64,000 nt of DNA from Anaerolineales bacterium UBA6055 (GCA_002428985.1 DIYL01000048.1:73061-137060); one strand, 5' to 3'. Numbered from the stretch's first letter, positions 37,268-46,753 are shown. A program made the numbers and translations. The notes: a model not told the origin generated them from the letters alone.

Positions 37268-37339
37268 GGGCACGTGGCGCAATGGCAGCGCAGTTGACTT
37301 TTAATCAATTGGTTGCAGGTTCGAATCCTGCCGTGCTCA
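37268..37339 (+). tRNA. tRNA-Lys (anticodon TTT)
   Basis: A complete cloverleaf of 72 bases: acceptor GGGCACG/CGTGCTC, D stem GCGC/GCGC, anticodon stem GTTGA/TCAAT with loop CTTTTAA, T arm GCAGG-TTCGAAT-CCTGC, discriminator A. The CCA end is not fully encoded. A terminator follows immediately. Confidence 0.96.
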
Positions 37340-37347
37340 CCTAACAG

Positions 37348-37372
37348 AAACCAGCCAATGCGCTGGTTTTTT
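37348..37372 (+). terminator. Rho-independent terminator after tRNA-Lys
   Basis: AAACCAGC (37348-37355) pairs with GCTGGTTT (37362-37369), continuing into a T run. Confidence 0.85.
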
Positions 37373-37413
37373 GTTTTCCTCGATACTTTTACTCTACTGT
37401 CACCAAGTACTTT

Positions 37414-38214
37414 TTACGTAAATCTAGCATAGAAACCATCCATAGAAACAGGAAATAGACGTACAAGTTTATCTAAAATCTGAGCGTCAATTCCCACAAG
37501 AATACGCTTTTGCTTTCTAGCCATACCTTTGATAATCACTTTTGCTGCCTCTTCGGATGTCATTGCTTCCATTGCTCTTTTCATTTTTTTTACGCTATCT
37601 TTAGCATTATCAGATGCAACGACGGTGTTTGAAATATTTGTCTTTACTCCTGCAGGGTGCACTGATGATACATTGATATTGGTATCTCGTAACTCTACTC
37701 GTAATGAGTCTGTAAAACCTCTTACTGCAAACTTAGATGATGCATAAGAACTATAATTCCTTAACCCAATCAAACCGTCTGCACTATTGATATTCGCTAT
37801 CCATGCTTCTGGACTTTTCTTTAGATATGGCAAAAACTCTTTACAACCATATAGTACGCCATAGAAATTTATGTCCATAGTTTTTTTATAGTCCTCATAA
37901 TCACCATCTTCAATGGAATGCAGATGTATTATCGCTGCATTATTAATAACTATATCTACCTGACTGTGATCGGAGACAACCTGTTTAACAAACTGTTGAT
38001 AGGCAGTTAGATCAGAAACATCTACTACATAAGTCGTTACTTGGCTAGGATTTTCTAGAGATGCAACTGTTTTTTCTAGTCCATCCTGATTGATATCAGC
38101 TAGTGCTAGTCTAGTGCCATAAGAAGCCATTTGTTGTGCTAAATCTCGACCAATACCATTCCCTGCACCTGTAATGACAGCCACCTTATTTCTAAAGCCA
38201 TGAAAATTTTTCAT
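37414..38214 (-). CDS. Short-chain dehydrogenase/reductase
   Basis: 266 residues, NAD(P)-dependent oxidoreductase. Cofactor loop 'VAVITGAGNGIGRDLA' (TGxxxGIG), 'VIVINNAA'-like 'DIVINNAAI', catalytic Tyr-Lys in 'YSSYASSKFAVRGF', and 'VSSVHPAGVKTNI' after. All catalytic residues are present. The Asp-rich end of beta-2 ('LALADINQDGLE') suggests NAD+ or relaxed preference. The TetR gene directly upstream (56 bases) on the same strand probably controls it. Substrate unknown. Confidence 0.9.
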   Translation of the reverse strand: MKNFHGFRNKVAVITGAGNGIGRDLAQQMASYGTRLALADINQDGLEKTVASLENPSQVTTYVVDVSDLTAYQQFVKQVVSDHSQVDIVINNAAIIHLHSIEDGDYEDYKKTMDINFYGVLYGCKEFLPYLKKSPEAWIANINSADGLIGLRNYSSYASSKFAVRGFTDSLRVELRDTNINVSSVHPAGVKTNISNTVVASDNAKDSVKKMKRAMEAMTSEEAAKVIIKGMARKQKRILVGIDAQILDKLVRLFPVSMDGFYARFT

Positions 38215-38270
38215 ATCTTTCTCGTATAATAGTTAATCATACGCTCCTTTTATTTGCATTGATTTTGAAG

Positions 38271-38897
38271 TTAATCATGTCCATCTGCGAGATAGCCCTT
38301 ACAAACGGACTCAATTTTTCGCTTAAAGCGACTCATAAACTCATCATGTGTTATGGTGTCGCCGTTCACAAAAATAATTATTTCAAATAGGAATGTTGAT
38401 AATATATTTTCCGTCAATTCTTGCGTGTCTGTTTCCTCAATAAACAGTCCATTTTCTTTTAACTCGTCTAGCAACTCTTTACATTTAGCAATGTATTTGA
38501 AATCAATTTCAGTCATTGCTTTGAAAGAATCCGGAGATTTTCTTGCCAGACTAATCAACGCTATACTTAACTCACTGATCATGGATTTAGACCAGTCGAA
38601 TACAGGGTTATATAACTGAACAAGGTAATTAAATATTATCTCTGGTGCGGTTTCGTTTTTACTGTATCTAAACTCGGCATCTTGATTATCAATATCAAAC
38701 TCAGATGTCACTACGCTCAAAAATAAGTCATTTTTATCTTTGAAGTAATTAAATAGTGTTCCCTCACCAATACCAACCTGCTTCACAATTTCTCTTGTGC
38801 TTGTTTTAACGAACCCCTTACTAAAAAATAGCTTTCTTGACACATCAATGATATTTTGTCTGATCTCATCTTGCTTTGATTTGCTGATTCTTGGCAT
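38271..38897 (-). CDS. TetR/AcrR-family transcriptional repressor
   Basis: 208 residues. N-terminal HTH of TetR type: 'DEIRQNIIDVSRKLFFSKGFVKTSTREIVKQVGIGEGTLFNYFKDKNDLF' spans residues ~9-58 (key pieces KLFFSKGF, GIGEGTLFNYF). The helical C-terminal ligand domain follows. It lies upstream of, and on the same strand as, an SDR gene. Upstream (38907-38920) is CTCAGGAAGCTCAT, an imperfect palindrome similar to the tandem operators at 40110-40145. The C-terminal ~45 residues are similar to a decayed copy at 39909-40080. Confidence 0.92.
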   Translation of the reverse strand: MPRISKSKQDEIRQNIIDVSRKLFFSKGFVKTSTREIVKQVGIGEGTLFNYFKDKNDLFLSVVTSEFDIDNQDAEFRYSKNETAPEIIFNYLVQLYNPVFDWSKSMISELSIALISLARKSPDSFKAMTEIDFKYIAKCKELLDELKENGLFIEETDTQELTENILSTFLFEIIIFVNGDTITHDEFMSRFKRKIESVCKGYLADGHD

Positions 38898-39041
38898 ATG
38901 CTTTTTCTCAGGAAGCTCATTTTGTTGTACGATTATCTGTATAACTTATATTTAAGAAGGACGGTTGTCCATAACTTTCATTCGATAGAAGATGTGTCTA
39001 GGACAAACGAAAATGATTTCATTAGTATGGCTTGGTCAGCA

Positions 39042-39893
39042 TTATTTACTGAACATTCTCAAAAGTAGCTTATCGACTAATCCATAACCGAAGTAATGAC
39101 GCACAAAAATCGCGATTTTGGCATCGAAACTTGAATGATACCGGCGTTTTGGTTTTTTTGCTGTGATGGCATGTAAGATGTCTTTTGCAATCTTACTGGG
39201 AGGTGCAGCTGTAGCAAAATCCTCATCCAGCACTCTTCGAAAGGCTCGTATCATATCTAAATAGGGTTTGGCATCGGGGTGTTGCTCTGCCATTTCAAGA
39301 TAGTTTACACTACCACCGGAAATATTCGTTGCAGTCGTTCCTGGCTCAATCAGAGAGACTTGGATTCCAAACATTTTTAACTCCATCCGAAGAGAATCAC
39401 CAATCGCTTGTTGAGCGTGTTTTGTAGCACAATACCAACTAGCAAGTGGCATTGCGACTTGACCTGCTGGTGACGATGTGATGACGATCCGCCCTGATCC
39501 CTGTTGTCGCATATGCGGTATTACTGCATTTATAAGCCGAGTTGTACCGAACAGATTCACATCAACTATTTTCTGAGCCTCCTTAATGTCTACGATTTCC
39601 ATAGGTCCTAGAGAACTGTAGCCTGCATTGGCAACGATAACATCAATATGACCTTGCTCGCTTATTACAGTATCCACCGCAGCCTGCACTTCTTGGTCGG
39701 AGCATACATCCATTTGGAGTGGGTGGAAAGCAACATGATTAATAGTTTTAAGTTCTACTTGAGCGTTGTCTAAATCCCCACCATATACAACAAAACCATT
39801 TTCTAAGAGCATCTCGGCTGATGCGCGACCAATTCCTCTAGCTGCACCAGTAATTAGTACTACCTTATTATCAGAGTGCTTGTGATTTTTCAT
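39042..39893 (-). CDS. Short-chain dehydrogenase/reductase
   Basis: 283 residues. Cofactor loop 'VVLITGAARGIGRASAEML', 'DVIVANAGYSSLG', active-site 'ASWYCATKHAQQAIGDSLRMEL' with Tyr and Lys of YxxxK, followed by 'VSLIEPGTTATNI'. All catalytic parts are present. Sequence differs clearly from the SDR at 37414, so it is not a simple duplicate, although both lie downstream of related TetR sequences. Substrate unknown; closest look is the classical SDR/3-oxoacyl reductase or 11-beta-HSD-like group. Confidence 0.9.
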   Translation of the reverse strand: MKNHKHSDNKVVLITGAARGIGRASAEMLLENGFVVYGGDLDNAQVELKTINHVAFHPLQMDVCSDQEVQAAVDTVISEQGHIDVIVANAGYSSLGPMEIVDIKEAQKIVDVNLFGTTRLINAVIPHMRQQGSGRIVITSSPAGQVAMPLASWYCATKHAQQAIGDSLRMELKMFGIQVSLIEPGTTATNISGGSVNYLEMAEQHPDAKPYLDMIRAFRRVLDEDFATAAPPSKIAKDILHAITAKKPKRRYHSSFDAKIAIFVRHYFGYGLVDKLLLRMFSK

Positions 39894-39908
39894 ATTTCAC
39901 CACCTTAA

Positions 39909-40080
39909 TCAAATATAGATCACTGTTATTTGCAAACTAGCTTCTGTTTCTCTTTTAAAGCGTCTCATTGTTTCATCGCAAGTCATTTCTGAATCATACA
40001 TATAGATAATCACTTCAAAAGAAAAGCTGATTAAATATTTCAGTCAATTCTTGTATGCTTGTCTCTGCTATGAATCTTTT
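39909..40080 (-). pseudogene. Remnant of a TetR gene (C-terminal part only)
   Basis: The reverse strand reads '...TSIQELTE', then after a one-base shift 'FEVIIYMYDSEMTCDETMRRFKRE' and a stop at 39909. This aligns with the intact TetR C-terminus (TDTQELTEN..., FEIIIFVNGDTITHDEFMSRFKRK). The N-terminal HTH is gone. It sits directly upstream of the SDR at 39042, as the intact TetR does for the other SDR. Confidence 0.7.
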
Positions 40081-40109
40081 TATCTAGCAATATAGTTATG
40101 AAAGTTAAA

Positions 40110-40145
40110 ATGAGCATGCTCATATATTAAAATGAGCACACTCAT
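40110..40145. promoter_or_regulatory. Tandem palindromic operators, TetR type
   Basis: ATGAGCATGCTCAT at 40110-40123 is a perfect 14-base palindrome. ATGAGCACACTCAT at 40132-40145 is the same motif with a mismatched centre, 22 bases (about two turns) away. They lie just upstream of the decayed TetR and its SDR, where a TetR repressor would bind. Confidence 0.7.
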
Positions 40146-40211
40146 TTTGTCAAGTATCTTTCGATCAAAATAATAATCGCTATGTGACAGATTGACACAT
40201 TGACAGATTAT

Positions 40212-40526
40212 TTATTTGTCACCGGACGCGACAGATTGTTGACTTAATCGATAGGCTTCCGGTTGACGACCGCGACGGCCACCTTCAGCCAGATAGCGTT
40301 CAACAAGACCATCTTGTTCGAGTGCTTTGAGTGCTTCAACCACAGGTTTGCGAGAGGAACGCAAAGCACGATAGATGTCACGGACGGTGGCATTGCCATT
40401 GGCAGAGCGAAGAAGTCCGAGGATGCGTTTTTCAAGCCGAATTTCTTCATTTCGAGTTGTATGGCTACATTTTGATAAATAAGATACCAGAACATTTGAC
40501 GATAGAGAGATTTCATCACTACAAGA
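40212..40526 (-). pseudogene. Winged-helix C-terminal fragment of a plasmid/element replication protein
   Basis: The frame that ends at the TAA at 40212 encodes a clear winged-helix domain: 'EIRLEKRILGLLRSANGN', 'TVRDIYRALRSSRKPVVEAL', 'LEQDGLVERYLAEGGRRGRQ', ending 'YRLSQQSVASGDK'. It is open back to a stop at 40527 but has no plausible start, so it looks like the tail of a longer gene. Such tails occur on primase/helicase proteins of mobile elements (inference). It sits downstream of a broken SSB gene on the same strand. Confidence 0.6.
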
Positions 40527-40717
40527 CTATGTTAAATTAGCCACTTATATTTAAAATATTTAAGTAATATTACAAATAAACAATTATGTAACAGAGCATG
40601 TAAAAAGCCGTTCACTCGAAATTGGGAACTTATTCGAAACTGCTTTTGAAGGGGAGAATAGGCACAAAAAAGCGACGCTTTCACGCCGCTTGTGTATGAG
40701 GATGGTGTTCACTCATT

Positions 40718-41075
40718 CTAAAACGGAATTTGTTCCTGTTGGGTATCATTCGCTTCAACCCGATCCAGCAAGGTGATACAGCTGGCATCAAGATCAAGGC
40801 TGACACGTGCTTCACCGTTCTGGTCAATCCATGCGCTCGGACGTAGCCACGAAGTTTCGCATTGAATGAGGGACGATTTACGGACTTATTTGATGAACAC
40901 ATCACCTAGGCCATTCCACGCGTTGACCCGTTAACCAGAGCGTTTGTTGCTTGCCATTGCTGGTCTTGCGATTGATTGCGAGACTGAAGCTAACAACACG
41001 CTGTTCGCCAACTTCTTTCACCTGCGGTTCACTGCCAAAAAATCCGGTTACTTGTACGCTGATACTATTGCCCAT
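40718..41075 (-). pseudogene. ssb: Single-strand DNA-binding protein, frameshifted
   Basis: Starts at ATG 41075 with GGAGG upstream. The first part, MGNSISVQVTGFFGSEPQV and 'RVVSFSLAINRKTSNGKQQTLWL', is the OB-fold of SSB. The frame then breaks near 40900 (in-frame stops); another frame continues 'SSLIQCETSWLRPSAWIDQNGEARVSLDL' in pieces and ends with the EQIPF tip typical of SSB C-termini, stop at 40718. Element-borne SSBs protect single-stranded DNA during conjugation or replication. Clearly inactive. Confidence 0.8.
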
Positions 41076-41381
41076 TTCAAACCTCCAATTAATCTGCGTT
41101 TTCGATTCATCGCCAGCTGTCGATTTCTGACCAGATCGGTGCAGGTGCATCAGGTGCTTTGTCATCCGTAGGGCGCTACCTGATTGTGATGAGTGAAACG
41201 GCACAAGCCATGTAGCAGTCAGGTAAAGCGATGGTACCATTGATGAAGAATCGCACCTGCTAAGATGGGCAGATTAAATCGACTGCTTGAGGCGATGATA
41301 ACGCAGCAAGTTGAGGTAAAAGGGGCAGGAGTATCAAGATGGATCAGAAACGTCGAAAGCATTGTGAGTTTAATGTATTTA

Positions 41382-42698
41382 CTAATCCTCAATAGTTACC
41401 CAATAACGCGCAATTGGTCGAATATTAGGATTCCGTTCAATACTCTCGATGATAGTTGCTAATCTTATCTCTATCTGCTCGATTTGAGGCTTGCTTGCTT
41501 CGATTCCATAATACTCTCTAGCGACACCTGCAGCAAATCTGGTACGATGTTCTACATTATTTTTCCATGTATCCAATATATCTGTCGCGGATTGTATTCC
41601 CATTTTTTGTCGCAAGACACTCAGCAACTGATCATCTTCCACATGTCTTATCAACATAGCTTTGTCAATCCAATCAATGATACTGTTTGTCGGATATCGA
41701 ACTTGGGCAAGTAAATCTACAATATCAACAGTTGTTAAGAAGTGAAAGTCCTCTATACCTTGTTCCCGTAGGCGATCAGCGTTGAACATTGTGATACCAG
41801 GTATTCGTGTGATACTGTGTCGATTTAGCTCAAATGATAAATTCTCCCGAGAAATGTAAATAGTTGCTAAACGCTCAATAACAAATCGCCAGATATATTC
41901 AAGAATCGGAAACGTCAAGATACCAGAAAAAAACGCGAGAATAGGTGAAAAGCTGGGATATGGATTTGACAAAAAGGCTACCTCTATCACCTGTGTTACA
42001 ATCACACCCGCAAGAAGCCGAAATATGGCTTGTGAGAAACTTTGTGGTTTAAGATCGGATATCCAATATCTTCGAAGTAAGTCAGCTAATGACCAAATAT
42101 ATGCCCCCACAAAGGCGTAAGAAATTAATGAGGCAGCATCGTATATATTCTCCCAATATCCTTGGAGACCAGAGGCGTACATATTTTCAGCACCAGCTAT
42201 ACCTGCAGGGAAAAACACCAGTAACCATCCCCCTACCGATAACATAAAGTATAATAAGGTAGGGATTATATATGCACTTCGACCGTAAATCCCATCGATA
42301 CGATCGCTCAGCCTTTTGAACGCAATAGACTCATCATTACGCTCATCTACTTGAGCCGGAGTCAATTGCTCAATTCGTGCTGATTGGATTAGTTGCTTAT
42401 CAAGCCCGAGACGTTTGATATCTGTCCATACATCCCCTTTGATTCGTTCTCTATAGGTACCCAACAATAGGGATAAAAGTAAAGAAATGGGAATGAATGA
42501 TAAAATAAATGCCAACCCTATCAAAACTATTGTAACCACATAAAATTCTCGTTGCACAAGTAACTGTGGCTCATTTAGCATGTGTAGTAGATATGCAGTG
42601 GACAAAACAGCAAACACCAGATAGACAAGAAGTGGAATAGCAACAGCTATTATTATTTCTCTTGTCTTTGACCAGGGTGGATTAGGTACAGTAACCAT
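41382..42698 (-). CDS. Multi-pass membrane protein with C-terminal helical domain
   Basis: 438 residues; GAGGAG lies upstream of the ATG. Hydrophobic segments at about 14-38, 52-82, 143-170, 188-208, 226-246 and 252-275 suggest six membrane passes. The C-terminal ~150 residues are soluble and carry two tandem helical motifs, 'RIPGITMFNADRLREQGIED...L' and 'IDWIDKAMLIRHVEDDQLLSVLRQKMGI' (pieces), which look like helix-hairpin-helix/DUF4332-like repeats. No family is recognised. It is the last gene of the leftward operon, 20 bases after the DUF5995-like gene, so the system has a membrane component. Confidence 0.75.
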   Translation of the reverse strand: MVTVPNPPWSKTREIIIAVAIPLLVYLVFAVLSTAYLLHMLNEPQLLVQREFYVVTIVLIGLAFILSFIPISLLLSLLLGTYRERIKGDVWTDIKRLGLDKQLIQSARIEQLTPAQVDERNDESIAFKRLSDRIDGIYGRSAYIIPTLLYFMLSVGGWLLVFFPAGIAGAENMYASGLQGYWENIYDAASLISYAFVGAYIWSLADLLRRYWISDLKPQSFSQAIFRLLAGVIVTQVIEVAFLSNPYPSFSPILAFFSGILTFPILEYIWRFVIERLATIYISRENLSFELNRHSITRIPGITMFNADRLREQGIEDFHFLTTVDIVDLLAQVRYPTNSIIDWIDKAMLIRHVEDDQLLSVLRQKMGIQSATDILDTWKNNVEHRTRFAAGVAREYYGIEASKPQIEQIEIRLATIIESIERNPNIRPIARYWVTIED

Positions 42699-42718
42699 GA
42701 TTGTGTCTCCTCAATAAA

Positions 42719-43531
42719 TCAATCTTTTAACGACTCGATAACATTTACCCATTTATGTCTTCGTTCTGCTAAGCGTACTGCATCCATCAATAGTGGGAAT
42801 TGTTGAAGTGTTAATAATACAAATCGCCCCATAGCATGGGATTGTTCATCGATCTTCTTACGTTGCATTTCACGCTCTTCTTCGCTACTTGCATTAATCA
42901 ACGCTAAACCATTTACCCATGAATGTTCTCTTGCTGTTTCAAAGCTGAAGCGAGTCATTTCTTCATCCAATGATCCGGTAAAAAAATCAAACATTCTCAA
43001 CAAAGGTGAATATTTATGACTAATAACATCCTGAATAGGATCTGTTGCATCGTTAAGAATATCATTTAACTTATCAAAATCTGATTTGCGCTTCTTACGA
43101 TCATCGTATGTCTTTAATGTGTCGCGCAATTCTAGAAGTGCCAACGCAAGATCATAATTAACGTGAGCATTAATACCCAAAATCATATCAAGAATGACAA
43201 TACTTTTGTCTTCTGTTGCCATATCAAACGCCAATACCCATGCTTTTGGCACAATATCGCGTTTTAACCGCCCATAATTACTCAATGCGGTACGATACCC
43301 ATTTGCAAATACAAGGGCAGCACTCTTAACCCATTCGACATCTTGAAAAATTTGTGGATTAACAGCTATCGATTTTTGAAGTTCTTGAGTCATTTTGAGA
43401 TACAACGTAACAAAGACAGCACGTCGATCCCGGTGATTAATGAATATGGTTTCTAAAGCTTTCAAGTCTTGAATGATATCTGACAAAGTCTGATATTTTT
43501 GCTGATTAGCGATCACATCATAAATTATCAT
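42719..43531 (-). CDS. DUF5995-like protein
   Basis: 270 residues, helical, no signal peptide. The pattern 'RDRRAVFVTLYLKMTQELQ', 'WVKSAALVFANGYRTAL', 'PKAWVLAFDMA', 'LDMILGINAHVNYDLALALLE' and 'DPIQDVISHKYSPLLRMFD' matches my memory of DUF5995, a family of unknown function whose hallmark is the LLGxNAHINYDL segment. His and Asn in that segment are candidate functional residues. It lies between the astacin-type protease and the membrane protein, all on the same strand. Confidence 0.7.
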   Translation of the reverse strand: MIIYDVIANQQKYQTLSDIIQDLKALETIFINHRDRRAVFVTLYLKMTQELQKSIAVNPQIFQDVEWVKSAALVFANGYRTALSNYGRLKRDIVPKAWVLAFDMATEDKSIVILDMILGINAHVNYDLALALLELRDTLKTYDDRKKRKSDFDKLNDILNDATDPIQDVISHKYSPLLRMFDFFTGSLDEEMTRFSFETAREHSWVNGLALINASSEEEREMQRKKIDEQSHAMGRFVLLTLQQFPLLMDAVRLAERRHKWVNVIESLKD

Positions 43532-43649
43532 TTCGCGTTTTCCTCATATTAGAAATTCAAAACACAATTGCATAAACTGAAGACTGTTAGGATCCAATGG
43601 CCCAAATTAGCAGTACATAGATTGCTTTGATGACCTGCGGTTGAAGTTC

Positions 43650-44780
43650 CTACCATAGCATTACGGCTGTTTCATCATTACGATCTTGGAAGAAAAGTCG
43701 AATACGCACTACATATCGACGACCTTTGAACAACTTCCAATTAATCGTCGCATTACTATTAGTACCGCTATCATCATCACCTGCTACATAGCGTAAAGTT
43801 CCATCTACTTCTTCAAAGAGAACCATTACAGCGTCCGCTTCACCAAATATCTGAATGTTATAATTCCGTGTGGCATCAGGTTCGATGATAAAATTACCCT
43901 GCTCACCTTCCGCAATTGCCAGTTTGGTTGATCCTAAAACTTGCAACTTTTGATAATCGGTTGGTTTCAGTGGTTTATAAAAAGTTCTTGCCCAAACTTT
44001 ATCTCTATCTGAGAGACCAGCAATTGGGTCAATTCCTTCCTTACTATATGGTTCCGGCGCGTCAATGAGCGTGGCACGGAATGGATAATGCATAATAGAA
44101 TTGGGATCCCAATTTGAACCCTGAACATCATCAGGCTCAATTTTCCGAATGATATTGTGGAAGGTTTTTTCTCGAGTCCAATTATTTGGAGGCTTCGCCA
44201 GCGCAGCGTATACTGCTTCTTCATCCCATTCAATACCAGCATGTGGATTTTGATGTTCATGCGAAAATCCAATCGCATGCCCGATTTCATGAAGGGCGGT
44301 ATCTACTTCACCGGGATTCGTTAAATCCCATCCAAAATTCATTGTCCGTTTGTTAATTCCTATCTTAAGATTGTCTCGACCGACATAAGACCATGCGCCA
44401 TTACCGCGCATAAAGCCGATTCGTATTTCTGCCTCGCTTCGTGAATCAACTTCTTTAAACTCCAAGCCAATGCCAATATTCTTCCAAATCTTAAACGCTT
44501 CTCGCACAATGTCTTGCTCTGCACCTTCCCCAACCCAGGTTTGCCATTCACTTGTACCATCTGACAAGAAGACGGTTTCTCCGTCTGTTGGCTGATCGAA
44601 AAAATAGTAGTGCAAGACAGTTCCATTTACCCACTTCTTGCCATTAATGAGTATAAGATCTACTCTATCTGGATTCATATCCGGGGCAAATATTCGCTCT
44701 GTTACCCTCGGTAACTCACAATACATATACTGATAGTCATTAGTATTTGCTTTGGGTTCAGTTTTTTTTTGTTTTGACAT
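43650..44780 (-). CDS. Astacin-like (M12A) zinc metalloprotease without signal peptide
   Basis: 376 residues. The zinc-binding motif 'ALHEIGHAIGFSHEHQNPH' gives HExxHxxGFxHE (His164, Glu165, His168, His174), and 'NSIMHYPF' is the Met-turn; together these define metzincins of the astacin group. N-terminal half: 'GTVLHYYFFDQPTDG', 'IVREAFKIWKNIGIGLEF', typical of astacin/matrixin catalytic domains. Residues ~275-376 form a beta domain similar to PPC modules ('GEQGNFIIEPDATRNYNIQI'). The N-terminus MSKQKKTEPKANTND is charged with no signal peptide or obvious prodomain, which is unusual for astacins. It lies in an operon with a haem peroxidase. Confidence 0.88.
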   Translation of the reverse strand: MSKQKKTEPKANTNDYQYMYCELPRVTERIFAPDMNPDRVDLILINGKKWVNGTVLHYYFFDQPTDGETVFLSDGTSEWQTWVGEGAEQDIVREAFKIWKNIGIGLEFKEVDSRSEAEIRIGFMRGNGAWSYVGRDNLKIGINKRTMNFGWDLTNPGEVDTALHEIGHAIGFSHEHQNPHAGIEWDEEAVYAALAKPPNNWTREKTFHNIIRKIEPDDVQGSNWDPNSIMHYPFRATLIDAPEPYSKEGIDPIAGLSDRDKVWARTFYKPLKPTDYQKLQVLGSTKLAIAEGEQGNFIIEPDATRNYNIQIFGEADAVMVLFEEVDGTLRYVAGDDDSGTNSNATINWKLFKGRRYVVRIRLFFQDRNDETAVMLW

Positions 44781-44945
44781 GATTATTCACCTTTTTTGAA
44801 ATTAATTTGTTCAGCTAAGCAAGGACGACTCTTGTAGTTAGCCAATTATTTCAGTCTTCATGGGTAAGAGGATCAAGAGTTACCTAAGGTAAGTCAACAA
44901 CCCTCCCACACAGAATTTCATTTAATCTGACAGGTTTTATTGGCA

Positions 44946-46532
44946 TTAATTGCCAAGAGGATTAACATCCCCTACATATGCAAGTAGATCTGCCATTGTG
45001 TAATGACTTTCCTTTGTGGCCGGGAGATTCGGCGACCAGTTCTCCTCCTGCAAGATTGAATGACGGCTAACTTCTACCAGCCCATGAAATGTTTCAATCA
45101 CAATACGACTACCAACCTGACCTAGTCGTTGTCCGCCATGTTGGACTTGAGCTTCTTTTAAGATGTAGTACCAGAGTGGCGTTTGCTCTAGAAAATTATT
45201 GGATTCTAAAATATCGGCGTGTTCTCCCATCTTCACCTCATTAGGAGTAAGTGGTGTCACCCCAATAGCCTGAGCGATATCTTGTCCAGATGGCAAGTTT
45301 AGAAGTCGTCCGCGTAACAAGTTTCTGATTGCAAGTGATCTTTTGTGCGGTTCATCTTCATTTTTAAATTCGGGCAAATCAGATAAGCCTAAAGCCAGAC
45401 TTGGCGAGATTAGATGTGTCTTATTGGACAATACATTATTGTTAATGCCAGCAACATCACTAAAATCATAGAAGCGTGTCCAATCAATAATCCAATTAGT
45501 AGGAAGCGTTGGTAGTCCGCCCAAATCACCAGAAACTGCTGAGAATTGAAACAAAAGGAGCAGCGTGCCACCAGTAGCTTCTGAACCAGTCGAACTAAAT
45601 ATTCGATTCCATTCGTATCGATTGCGGATCATACTATGCCCAAACCGATAGGCAGCCACAGAAAATTCAACTGGCATACAGGGGTTTTGTGGGTCGTCAT
45701 GCTTATAAAATTTGCGACCATTAGCCATTACATCATCGTATACAGTCGAGTCAGTTATGCGTGGGAGAAAGTCATGCAACAAGACAGATTGATAATGCTG
45801 CGTTACGACCTTGCGTGTTTTTTCAAAGCGTTCAATCGTGTTTGCTTCATGAGCAAATTCCTTATCAGCCACAGCATTATGAAATTTCAGGAATGCTAAA
45901 TGAGTTTGCGCGACTGCCAGATTCTCATCATTACGTGGATCGCCAATCAATGCCTCTCCCAATGGAATACCATCGGGATCATTTTCCCCCGCTCGTGGCA
46001 AGTCATTTGGCATTGATTGAGTGAGACCAGAAACATTGAGCCCGGTCGTCGAACCGATTCTCATGTGAATCTTATCATCTTCATACAACCTAGGCGATCT
46101 ATCGGGCCCCATACCATAAACGCTATCAAGGTCAACAAAAGGAGAGCGTGAGTTTTTAAGTAAGTCAGGATCTTGCGACTTATCATCTAGATTACTTTGT
46201 CGATCAAATGTAATGTCATGATCAATAAACTGACCTAGATAAGTGAAGCCAGCTGGAATGTCAGAGTTAGACGACTCTTCTGTATTGTCCATAGCATCAC
46301 CAAGTTCCTCTAATGAACATTTCACTGGTTGTTGGGGTTGTTTCGGAAACATACGACAAAAACGAAATGCTTCATGTTCGGGTGAAGCCAGATCATATGC
46401 TACCTCAAGAGTCTCTTTTGCTTCATCCGGAGCAGATTGTAAATCTGATTGGGCTGGATACATACCTTCCCCTACAACGTAGTAGTAAGTTCGACCATGA
46501 CGATGTGTGCTGAGATTTCTTTTCTTGTTCAT
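44946..46532 (-). CDS. Animal-type haem peroxidase without signal peptide
   Basis: 528 residues from the ATG at 46532, chosen because GAGGGTTATTC precedes it. Family motifs: 'TYLGQFIDHDITFD' (Asp104 possible haem-ester residue, distal His105), 'SPFVDLDSVYG', 'IGDPRNDENLAVAQTHLAFLKFHN' (pieces; R-x-x-E region) and 'AYRFGHSMIRNRYEWN' (proximal His). These define the animal haem peroxidase superfamily, which uses hydrogen peroxide to oxidise halides, thiocyanate or organic substrates. No export signal is seen, so it may be cytoplasmic or move by another route. First gene of the leftward operon, divergent from the HTH gene. Confidence 0.9.
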   Translation of the reverse strand: MNKKRNLSTHRHGRTYYYVVGEGMYPAQSDLQSAPDEAKETLEVAYDLASPEHEAFRFCRMFPKQPQQPVKCSLEELGDAMDNTEESSNSDIPAGFTYLGQFIDHDITFDRQSNLDDKSQDPDLLKNSRSPFVDLDSVYGMGPDRSPRLYEDDKIHMRIGSTTGLNVSGLTQSMPNDLPRAGENDPDGIPLGEALIGDPRNDENLAVAQTHLAFLKFHNAVADKEFAHEANTIERFEKTRKVVTQHYQSVLLHDFLPRITDSTVYDDVMANGRKFYKHDDPQNPCMPVEFSVAAYRFGHSMIRNRYEWNRIFSSTGSEATGGTLLLLFQFSAVSGDLGGLPTLPTNWIIDWTRFYDFSDVAGINNNVLSNKTHLISPSLALGLSDLPEFKNEDEPHKRSLAIRNLLRGRLLNLPSGQDIAQAIGVTPLTPNEVKMGEHADILESNNFLEQTPLWYYILKEAQVQHGGQRLGQVGSRIVIETFHGLVEVSRHSILQEENWSPNLPATKESHYTMADLLAYVGDVNPLGN

Positions 46533-46701
46533 GATTGAATAACCCTCTTTCCTCTTAACTATGTAAACACTCACTGCAATTTGTCAGCAAGGATGGGCCT
46601 TTTAAGTCAACTGATTTGGAATCCATCTCAATTCTGACTTGGTTGTTATGTGCATAAACGCATGCTCTAAAGGTATGGCATATCGTTTGTAATCAGGATA
46701 A

Positions 46702-46721
46702 ATTTGCGAAAAAACGCAAAT
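46702..46721. promoter_or_regulatory. Palindrome ATTTGCG-N6-CGCAAAT
   Basis: ATTTGCG at 46702-46708 and CGCAAAT at 46715-46721 are exact inverted repeats separated by six A. Symmetry and location between divergent operons suggest a dimer-binding operator. Confidence 0.55.
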
Positions 46722-46753
46722 ATTTGTAGAGAATAAATTTTATGGATATAATT

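Noticed and set aside
37268..37339. tRNA-Lys as attachment site of an integrated element
   Set aside because: I could not find a repeat of the tRNA 3' end elsewhere in the window and there is no integrase gene.
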